50,574 nt of DNA from Pseudonocardiaceae bacterium (GTDB lineage: Bacteria > Actinomycetota > Actinomycetes > Mycobacteriales > Pseudonocardiaceae), in NCBI GenBank assembly GCA_009379815.1, contig WHSY01000031.1, forward strand, positions 1 to 50,574. The letters are read 5' to 3'. Made by a program: the position numbers and the translations under genes. The notes under the pieces are model-generated. The model did not search any database. It was given only the letters and a program-made list of their open reading frames with translations, and had not been told where the DNA came from. Below, piece by piece: positions 44,204 through 50,574 of the stretch. Position 1 is the stretch's first letter; each line of letters begins with the position of its first letter.

Positions 44204-45532
44204 GTGACGGGTGACGAGGTCGACGAGGGGGCGCTCTTCGACGAGGGGCTGTTCGCGGCACAGTCGCAGGAGCGTGCCGAACAGCGGCTCTCCGCGTCGG
44301 CCCCGCTCGCGGTGCGGATGCGGCCCGCCTCGCTGGAGGAGGTCATCGGCCAGGACCACCTGCTCGGCCCCGGCAGCCCGCTGCGGCGGCTGGTCGACGG
44401 CGGCGGTGCCGCGTCGTTGATCCTCTACGGCCCGCCCGGTACCGGCAAGACGACGCTGGCGCGATTGGTCTCGCAAGCCACGGGGCGGCGGTTCGAGGCG
44501 ATGTCGGCGCTCTCGTCGGGCGTCAAGGAGGTGCGGGCGGTGATCGACACCGCGCGGCGCCGCCTCGGGCGTGACGAGGCCGTCTCGACCGTGCTGTTCA
44601 TCGACGAGGTGCACCGGTTCTCCCGCACCCAGCAGGACGCCCTGCTCGGCGCGGTGGAGGACCGGGTGGTCCTGCTGGTCGCCGCGACCACCGAGAACCC
44701 GTTCTTCTCGCTGGTCTCCCCGTTGCTGTCGCGTTCGCTGGTGCTGCAGCTGCACCCGCTGGGCGACGAGGACGTGCGGGCGCTGGTGCGGCGGTCGCTG
44801 TCCGATCCGCGTGGCCTGGGCGAATCGGTGGCGCTAGAACCCGATGCGGAGGAGCATCTCGTCCGGCTGGCCGGGGGCGACGCGCGCCGAGCCCTGACCG
44901 CTCTGGAGACCGCGGCCGAAGCCGTGGCGGCCGCTGGCGGATCCACTGTCGATCTCGCGACGCTGGAGTCCACAATAGACCGAGCTGCGGTTCGCTATGA
45001 CCGCGCCGGTGATCAGCACTACGATGTGATCAGCGCGTTCATCAAGTCGATCCGAGGGTCCGATGTGGATGCTGCGCTGCACTACCTCGCCCGGATGGTG
45101 GAGGCGGGCGAGGACCCGCGTTTCATCGCGCGCCGGCTGGTGGTGCACGCCAGCGAGGACATCGGGATGGCCGACCCGACGGCGCTGCAGTCCGCGGTGG
45201 CCGCCGCGCACGCCGTGGCGTTCATCGGGATGCCCGAGGGGCGGCTGGCGCTGGCGCAGGCCACCGTGCATCTGGCCACCGCGCCGAAGTCCAACGCCGT
45301 GATCACCGCGATCGACGCCGCGCTCGCCGACGTCCGTGCCGGGGCGGCCGGCGCGGTTCCGGCGCACCTGCGCGACGTGGCCGCCGGCGTGCTCGGCCAG
45401 CAGTACCCGCCGGACGGGCTGGTCGGGCGGGACTACTACCGGCCCAGCAGGCACGGCGCGGAGCGCGCGCTCGCCGATCGCGTCGCCACGCTGCGTGGCA
45501 TTGTCCGCTCCGACCCTGTGGACAGGTCGTGA
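44204..45532 (+). CDS. rarA: Replication-associated recombination protein RarA (MgsA)
   Basis: A 442-residue AAA+ ATPase related to clamp loaders and RuvB. Walker A is [14 protein letters not shown], Walker [22 protein letters not shown], sensor 1 [21 protein letters not shown], and the C-terminal MgsA/AAA-assoc domains include [12 protein letters not shown]. It acts at stalled forks. GTG 44204 lies 25 bp after the kinase stop. The stop codon is inside the left arm of a bidirectional hairpin. Confidence 0.95.
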   Translation: MTGDEVDEGALFDEGLFAAQSQERAEQRLSASAPLAVRMRPASLEEVIGQDHLLGPGSPLRRLVDGGGAASLILYGPPGTGKTTLARLVSQATGRRFEAMSALSSGVKEVRAVIDTARRRLGRDEAVSTVLFIDEVHRFSRTQQDALLGAVEDRVVLLVAATTENPFFSLVSPLLSRSLVLQLHPLGDEDVRALVRRSLSDPRGLGESVALEPDAEEHLVRLAGGDARRALTALETAAEAVAAAGGSTVDLATLESTIDRAAVRYDRAGDQHYDVISAFIKSIRGSDVDAALHYLARMVEAGEDPRFIARRLVVHASEDIGMADPTALQSAVAAAHAVAFIGMPEGRLALAQATVHLATAPKSNAVITAIDAALADVRAGAAGAVPAHLRDVAAGVLGQQYPPDGLVGRDYYRPSRHGAERALADRVATLRGIVRSDPVDRS

Positions 45533-45568
45533 GTGGCGATACGAGTCGGAGCTCGCATCGCCACTCAC
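45529..45568. terminator. Bidirectional hairpin between rarA and the siderophore operon
   Basis: GTGAGTGGCGAT (45529-45540) pairs with ATCGCCACTCAC (45557-45568), and inside this CGAG pairs with CTCG after one mismatch. The rarA stop (TGA, 45530-45532) and the stop of the converging siderophore gene (45565-45567) lie at matching places in the two arms. It probably terminates transcription from both sides. Confidence 0.8.
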
Positions 45569-47406
45569 GGGGCGCGCAGCGCTAACGGGTTGGGGACGCG
45601 GCCGTGTACGGCGGCGTGCGGGCGCTCCGGGCGGTCGGCGTAGCCGTCGAGCAGTAGCCGGTTGCGGTTGAGGCACAGCCGGGCAAGGTCGGGTGCGAGC
45701 AGGTCGAAGAGCTGGAACCGGTCGGCGAGCTCGGGGAAGCGCTTCTGGTAACCGATGACCTCGTCGCGCACCATGGCCCAGAACTCGTCCTCGGCCACCC
45801 CGAGGTGCGACTCGACGAGGCCCGCCAGGTAACGGAAGTGTCCGACGAACAGGCCGCTCTGGATGAACTGGCACAGCATCTCGGGCGGCTCGGTCAGCAG
45901 CGCCGCCGAGACGTCGGCTGGCATGTCGGCGAGCTCGGGCAGCGGCTGCTCGGAGACGTTGACGTCGTCGACGAAGTCCTTGACCCCCAGCCGTGCGGGC
46001 ACCTCCCCGGTGTCGGAGACCAGGATGGTGTTCTCGCCGTGCGGGGAGAACACGACGCCGTAGCGGTAGAGGAAGTGCAGCAGCGGCGGCAGCAGCGCGG
46101 CGAACAGCCGGTGCAGCCACTCCCGCGGTGCCAGCCCGGATCGCTCGACGAGCTCGGCGACGAAGGGCCGGCCCTCGCGGTCGACGTGCAGCAGCGCCGC
46201 GAGCGTCCTGGCGCGTTCCCCGGGGTCGAGCTTGGCGGTGATCGGCTCTCGCCAGATCGCGCCGAGCAGCTCCCGGTACTGGTAGGGCGCGCCGGGTAGC
46301 GCCTCGAGCACCGGATGGTTGATCGTCACCGAGGCGACCTCGCCGAGCAGCACCGGCCGGGCCTGCTCGCGCAGGAACTCGTCGCGCTCGACCAGCCCCA
46401 GCACCCAGGCGGTCACGGCGGGCGCGGCGACCGTCTTGTCCGTCGGTAGCCCCCGCCACACCAGGGTGTTGAGGATCGACAGCGGCAGCTTGACGTGCCG
46501 GCGAGCCGGACTGTCGAGGTTGCTGAAGGTGCGGATGGACTGCTGCGCGAGGTAGCGGTCCGGACCGTCACCGAGCGGGACGATCAGGCCGGCCGCGACC
46601 TCCGCGGCGAAGACGGGCACGACGGTCTCGTCCCACTGCCAGGGGTGCACCGGCAGCCAGTGGTACTCCGACGGCTGCACGCCACGATCGGCCAGCGCTT
46701 CGGTGAAGCGCGCCCGGGTGTCGCCGTCGAGCTCGCCGTCGAGCAGCGTCGCCGCGTCCAGCCCCTCGACGCCGCGATAGGCGGCGAGACTGCGGTGCAC
46801 CGCCATCCACGGCAGCTGCAGCGGGCGGCGCGCCTCGGGGGTGTAGCGGCCGGCGTCGGTGGCGGAGAAGCCGATGCGGCCCTTGCTGGGGATCAGCCAG
46901 GGGTGCCCGGTCTGGTGGCCCTCCAGCTCGGCGTAGCCCAGGTCTGCGAGTTCGGCGGCGGTCGGTGCGTCGCCGCGCAGCAGCCGGGTGTCGGCGGCGA
47001 GCGTGGCGGTCAGCTCGCGCGCCAGGTGCCCCGCCGTGGCCCCGGAGAGCCCGAGAGCATGCTGGGAGTCGAGCAGGAACCGCAGCGGGTCGGCTGCCTC
47101 GCGTTCGGACCCCGAGAGCTCGGACCCCGAGAGCTCGGACCCCGAGAGCTCGGACGCGGCGCCGGTCCGGCGCACCGAGCCGGGCTCGATCCGCCAGCAG
47201 CCGAATGCACCGCGGCGAGCCCGGAAGGTGTAGGCGACGCCCTCGCCGACGTCGACCCGGTAGCCGCCGTCACCGGTGGCTACGGGCGCCAGCAACTGCT
47301 CGTAGCTCAGCTCGGCCAGCGCCTTCTCCAGCAGCTGCCTGCCCGCGAGCGTCCAGGCGGGGGCCGTGAGCCCGGCGGGGACGGGCAGCGACTCCGAGGT
47401 CTGCAT
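45565..47406 (-). CDS. IucA/IucC-family siderophore synthetase, DesD/type C-like
   Basis: A 613-residue NRPS-independent siderophore synthetase that adenylates a carboxylate and joins it to a hydroxylamine or amine. Recognisable are GHPWLIPSKGRIGFS (ATP binding), HPWQWDETVVPVFAAE, the QQSIRTFSNLDSP segment, VFSPHGENTILV and the terminal HGRVPNPLA, as in DesD/AlcC-type enzymes. Residues about 99-115 are a 5-residue SELSG repeat. ATG 47406 follows GGAGG. It is the last gene of the siderophore operon; the previous stop is only 5 nt upstream. Confidence 0.92.
   Translation of the reverse strand: MQTSESLPVPAGLTAPAWTLAGRQLLEKALAELSYEQLLAPVATGDGGYRVDVGEGVAYTFRARRGAFGCWRIEPGSVRRTGAASELSGSELSGSELSGSEREAADPLRFLLDSQHALGLSGATAGHLARELTATLAADTRLLRGDAPTAAELADLGYAELEGHQTGHPWLIPSKGRIGFSATDAGRYTPEARRPLQLPWMAVHRSLAAYRGVEGLDAATLLDGELDGDTRARFTEALADRGVQPSEYHWLPVHPWQWDETVVPVFAAEVAAGLIVPLGDGPDRYLAQQSIRTFSNLDSPARRHVKLPLSILNTLVWRGLPTDKTVAAPAVTAWVLGLVERDEFLREQARPVLLGEVASVTINHPVLEALPGAPYQYRELLGAIWREPITAKLDPGERARTLAALLHVDREGRPFVAELVERSGLAPREWLHRLFAALLPPLLHFLYRYGVVFSPHGENTILVSDTGEVPARLGVKDFVDDVNVSEQPLPELADMPADVSAALLTEPPEMLCQFIQSGLFVGHFRYLAGLVESHLGVAEDEFWAMVRDEVIGYQKRFPELADRFQLFDLLAPDLARLCLNRNRLLLDGYADRPERPHAAVHGRVPNPLALRAP
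47105..47155. repeat. 15-bp tandem repeat inside the siderophore synthetase gene
   Basis: Three exact copies of tcggaccccgagagc, at 47105, 47120 and 47135, plus six bases. It keeps the frame and encodes SELSG repeats between two structured regions of the synthetase, so copy-number changes would be tolerated. Confidence 0.92.
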
Positions 47407-47410
47407 CGGA

Positions 47411-48748
47411 TCAGTCACCTCCAGGGTGGGTGTCGTGTGGTGCGGCCGTGGTGACGGCTCCGAAGTCGGTGAAGGCCCCGAAGTCGGTGAAGGCACAGCG
47501 CTCGGGAAGCCGGTAGGTGCTGTCGCCGGTGATCGAGTTGAGGATCACGGCGGCACGGTGGGCTCCCAGGCCCAGGTCGGGTGCGCCGACGCCGTGGCTG
47601 TGGGACTCGGCGTTCTGCACGTACAGCCCGGCGCCCGCGTCGAGCGCGACGCGGTAGTCCGCGCCGACCCGGTAGCGGCCCCGGTCGTCCCAGTCGACGA
47701 GGCCGGCGACCGGATCGAGGCAGTCGGGCAGCCGCGACGCGTACCCGGTGGCCGCCACCACACGGTCGGTGGACAGTGTGAAGTCGCGTGCCTGCTCGGT
47801 GTGGCGGCAGCCGAGTTCGACCCCGCCGGCGGCCTGCCGCGCCGCCGTCACAGCGATGCCCGGGGTCATCGTCACGTCCGGGCGCGCGCCGCCGATACCG
47901 CGCTCGTAGAGCGTGTCGTGGATCTCGGCGATCGTCTCCGCGCTGATCGCCTTGTACAGCTGCCACTGCGCCGGTACCAGCGCGTCGCGGGTGGGTTCGG
48001 GTAGCGCCCGGAAGTAGCGGGTGTAGTCGGGCGTGAAGTGCTCGAGCCCGAGCTTGGAGTACTCCATCGGCGCGAACGCGGCCGATCGGGTCAGCCAGCG
48101 CAGCCGGTACCCGGTGTCGGGCTGGCGGTGCAGCAGGTCGAGGAAGACCTCGGCGCCGGACTGCCCGGAGCCGATGACCGTGACGTCGCGTGCATCGTGC
48201 AGCGAGGCGACGCGGTCGAGGTAGTCGGCGGAGTGGAAGACGCGTTTGCCGAGCACGTCGTCGAACGCGGCCGGCGTGCTGGGGACGGTGCCGATGCCGA
48301 GGACGACGTTGCGGGCGGCCACGGTCTCGTGGCGTCCGGTCGCCTGGTCCACGTACCTCACCGCGAACATGTCGCCGTCACGGTCGACCCGCTGGACCGG
48401 GCTGGCGAAGCGGCACGACGGCAGCGACGAGGCGACCCAGCGGCAGTAGTGGTCGTACTCGCGGCGTGGCACGTGGAACCGCTCGGCGAAGTAGAACGGG
48501 AACAGCCGGTCGTGCTCGCGCAGGTAGGACAGGAACGACCACCGGCTGGTCGGGTCGACCAGGGTCACCAGGTCGGCCAGGAAGGGCACCTGCAGCGCGG
48601 TGCCCTCGATGAGCATGCCGGGGTGCCAGGAAAAGGCCGGCTTGGCGTCGAAGAACAGCGCCGAGACGTCGTCGACGTTGTCGGCCAGCGCGGCCAGCGA
48701 GAGGTTGAACGGCCCGATCCCGACCCCGACGACGTCGTAGGTGGTCAC
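47411..48748 (-). CDS. Lysine/ornithine N-monooxygenase (siderophore biosynthesis)
   Basis: A 445-residue flavin-dependent N-hydroxylase. FAD binding is GVGIGPFNLSLAALA at residue 8, NADPH binding VIGSGQSGAEVFLDLL, and the C-terminal ATGY motif is in VVAATGYASRLPD. The family hydroxylates the side-chain amine of lysine, ornithine or a diamine; the sequence looks closest to lysine 6-monooxygenase/DesB types. The C-terminus carries a duplicated AFTDFG. ATG 48748 overlaps the stop of the acetyltransferase gene (ATGA-like overlap of 4 nt). The next gene follows after 4 nt. Confidence 0.92.
   Translation of the reverse strand: MTTYDVVGVGIGPFNLSLAALADNVDDVSALFFDAKPAFSWHPGMLIEGTALQVPFLADLVTLVDPTSRWSFLSYLREHDRLFPFYFAERFHVPRREYDHYCRWVASSLPSCRFASPVQRVDRDGDMFAVRYVDQATGRHETVAARNVVLGIGTVPSTPAAFDDVLGKRVFHSADYLDRVASLHDARDVTVIGSGQSGAEVFLDLLHRQPDTGYRLRWLTRSAAFAPMEYSKLGLEHFTPDYTRYFRALPEPTRDALVPAQWQLYKAISAETIAEIHDTLYERGIGGARPDVTMTPGIAVTAARQAAGGVELGCRHTEQARDFTLSTDRVVAATGYASRLPDCLDPVAGLVDWDDRGRYRVGADYRVALDAGAGLYVQNAESHSHGVGAPDLGLGAHRAAVILNSITGDSTYRLPERCAFTDFGAFTDFGAVTTAAPHDTHPGGD
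47461..47496. repeat. 18-bp duplication at the 3' end of the N-monooxygenase gene
   Basis: Two copies of cgaagtcggtgaaggccc (47461 and 47479, last bases diverged) encode AFTDFG twice near the C-terminus, outside the catalytic domains. Confidence 0.85.
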
Positions 48749-49290
48749 GAGCCCTCCCGGTCGCGGATCATGAGGGCGGCGTGCTTGTCCGGCAGGTCGA
48801 TCTCGGCGCTGCGGCGGAACCCGGCACGCTCGAAGGCCCGTATCGATCGGGCGTTGCGCACGTCGGGCTCGGCGACGACACGCGTCGCGGCCGGATCGAT
48901 GTCGAGCTGCCAGCTCGACACGGCACGCAGCATGCCTACCCCGAGTCCTCGGCCACGGTAGCCGGGCGGGCCCAGCAGCAGGTGCACGCCGGCGTCACCG
49001 TGGCGGGCGGGGTAGTGACGCGCGAGCGGATCCAGGTCGGCGCGGTAGAGCTCCCAGTAACTCATCGCCACGCCGTCGAGGAACCCCACGTACGGCGTGG
49101 AGTGCGCGCTGTCGCGCTGCCGGCACAGGTAACCGGCGATCGGATCCCGGGGCCACGGCATCTCCCAGAAGCGGGCCACCTCGGGGTCGTTCATCCAGGT
49201 GTGCAGCGCGTCGGTGTCGCGGTCGGGTTCGGCCGGGTGCAGCGAGAACTCGCCCACGTCGAGCCGGACCCGGCAGGCTGCCGCCATCAC
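48745..49290 (-). CDS. GNAT acetyltransferase of the IucB/MbtK type
   Basis: A 181-residue acyltransferase for the hydroxylamine made by the neighbouring monooxygenase. It has the siderophore-type pattern LHTWMNDPEVARFWEMPW, then YWELYRADLDPLARHYPA and HLLLGPPGYRGRGLGVGML, which holds the acetyl-CoA binding loop. In aerobactin synthesis IucB acetylates N6-hydroxylysine. GTG 49290 overlaps the stop of the upstream synthetase; ATG 49287 follows directly and is equally possible. Confidence 0.92.
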   Translation of the reverse strand: MMAAACRVRLDVGEFSLHPAEPDRDTDALHTWMNDPEVARFWEMPWPRDPIAGYLCRQRDSAHSTPYVGFLDGVAMSYWELYRADLDPLARHYPARHGDAGVHLLLGPPGYRGRGLGVGMLRAVSSWQLDIDPAATRVVAEPDVRNARSIRAFERAGFRRSAEIDLPDKHAALMIRDREGS

Positions 49291-50574
49291 TGGTCCACGC
49301 TCCGCAGCGTGCCACCGCCTGCATGGGCCAGCTCCGGCAGCGGGTTCGGGATGTCGACGTAGACCGACTGGGCGTCCAGCGGTCCCACCAGCTCGTCGAG
49401 GCCGTCGACCCGGGTCAGCAGGTTCGCCTTGCAGCGCAGCGAGGGAGACTCGACAAGCATCCCGGCGAGCGCGCAGCCGTGCTCACCCGCCACCCGGGCC
49501 AGCACCGTCCGGGCTTTGCACAGCAGGGCGCGCTCGTCGGCCAGCCATTCCGAGCCCATCGCGCCGACCATGCCCAGCACGTTGTTGATGCCGATGTAGT
49601 AGCCCAGCCGCTCGTCGATGACCTCGTCGGGGCACAGCGTGCCCAGCTCCTGCCCCGCGCCGGGCAGCCACCGCGACAGCCCGCCACTGCGGGTCTCTGA
49701 GAAGTAGTAGCCCTGGTTGTCCCGGTACCGGCCACCGGACGGCCAGCCGTCGTCGTCGAGCAGCACGAGCGTGTTCTGCTGGTGTGCCTCCAGGCCGAGG
49801 CCGTGCGTGGCGTAGAGCCAGAGCACGGGTACCACGACGGTCTCGAGGTAGCGGGCGAACCACTCCTGCGCGACGGCGTTCACGGTGGCGCCGCTGCGGG
49901 CGGCCAGACCGTGCACCAGGGCGGCGAGCGCCGAGCGGCCGTGCGGCAGGTCGGGGCGCTCGGCGACGAGACCGGCGACGCAGCAGGCCCGCTCGTCACC
50001 GCGGAACGGGTTGTCCCGCACGACGGCCTCCAACCCGCTGTGGCGCTGCTGGTCGGGCGCGTCGACCGCGATCCAGGCGGGGTCGCGGACCACGTCGAAG
50101 CCGGGGTGCGCGGCGCGCAGCACCGCGCCTGCCACGGATGCGCGGGAACGGCCACGGTGCCGGGCGGCAGCCGTAGCCCGGCTCCCGCCAGCGACTCGGT
50201 GATCGTGGCGGCCGGTTGTGCCAGGCCGCTGTCGGACGACACGACCGCCGGGTCGGCCGCGAACCAGTGCAGCGGAAAGGAGCCCCGCAGCTCCGGCGAG
50301 CAGGCCGCGGCCTCGGCGTCCGACAGGCCCTCCCGGCTCTTCGGGGTCGGGTGCAGCGGGTGGCCGAGCAGCAGCGCCTGCTCGCCGGCGAGGAACGGCG
50401 TCGTACCCGGCGGGTCGTCGGGTGCGGCGCGCCGCTCGGTGACGTACCGGGCGACCCGGCGGACCGAGTCGGCGACCCGGCCGGCGAGGTCCGCGATCGC
50501 GGCGGAACCGGCGGACCGGCTGGCCCGCTGCGACACCGACTCGGACACCAGCAGCGCGGCGAGCGTCACGGCGT
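49287..50574 (-). pseudogene. IucA/IucC-family siderophore synthetase, frameshifted and cut by the window edge
   Basis: The right edge cuts off the N-terminus. The visible N-terminal frame runs down to about 50129 (ALLLGHPLHPTPKSREGLSD, FPLHWFAADP, TVAVPAHPWQ), and the C-terminal part continues in another frame from about 50126 (AVLRAAHPGFDVVRDPAW, GLEAHQQNTLVLLD, NQGYYFSET, KANLLTRVDG). Both parts belong to one IucA/IucC synthetase, so one base is missing (or two are extra) near 50120-50131. This is either a real frameshift mutation or a sequence error. It would be an upstream gene of the siderophore operon, acting with the second synthetase at 45.6-47.4 kb. Confidence 0.85.

Noticed and set aside
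45565-50574. IdeR/DmdR iron box for the siderophore operon
   Set aside because: No TTAGGTTAGGCTAACCTAA-like palindrome is seen in the part of the operon available; the promoter lies beyond the right edge.

Overview
This 50.6-kb window is high-GC DNA from an actinomycete. It carries an SsgA-like sporulation protein, a phosphatidylinositol mannoside (PIM) synthesis operon, actinobacterial SOS boxes, heavy use of GTG starts with GTGA stop/start overlaps, and a gene order that closely follows the thrS-pimA-pdxST-ruvCAB-secDF-rel-aspS region known from mycobacteria and Pseudonocardiaceae. A fused glycine/sarcosine plus sarcosine/dimethylglycine N-methyltransferase, for de novo glycine betaine synthesis, suggests a halophilic or halotolerant relative (Actinopolyspora/Saccharomonospora type). 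The genus is an inference.

Layout. 1-5.1 kb: the start of an ssgA-like gene, an ECF sigma factor with its RskA-type anti-sigma factor, two small membrane proteins, tRNA-Val(CAC), an acyl-CoA desaturase and an RsbW-like ATPase. 4.8-6.9 kb: the betaine gene, with a strong promoter surrounded by inverted repeats, a structured 240-nt leader and a 46-nt perfect palindrome after the stop. 6.9-13.9 kb: thrS, a HIT hydrolase, a flippase-like membrane protein, pgsA, a PIM acyltransferase, pimA and a LemA-like gene, nearly all overlapping or closely spaced. 14.5-22.6 kb: EF-G2, then pdxS and pdxT separated by about 4.2 kb of accessory genes (PHP hydrolase, XRE-cupin regulator, AzlCD exporter, a gene remnant, a TetR/VOC pair).

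22.6-35.9 kb: yebC, ruvCAB with an SOS box, yajC-secD-secF, a membrane pseudokinase candidate, apt, rel, a membrane-anchored cyclophilin and a metallo-beta-lactamase-fold hydrolase. 35.9-45.5 kb: a front-end-type desaturase, a YibE/F protein, an SOS-box radical SAM gene interrupted by a homing-endonuclease intein inside its Fe-S motif, a DUF4287/DUF5655-like protein, aspS, an APH-like kinase and rarA. 45.5-50.6 kb: a minus-strand NRPS-independent siderophore operon (IucA/IucC synthetase with a frameshift, IucB/MbtK-like acetyltransferase, lysine N6-monooxygenase, second IucA/IucC synthetase) that runs off the right edge.

Most of the window is core genome. The most unusual material is the regulatory region of the betaine gene, the intein in the radical SAM cysteine motif under a LexA box, the pseudokinase next to secF, the flippase inside the PIM operon, the accessory block splitting pdxS from pdxT, several in-frame 15-18-bp tandem repeats at gene ends, and the aerobactin-like gene set.
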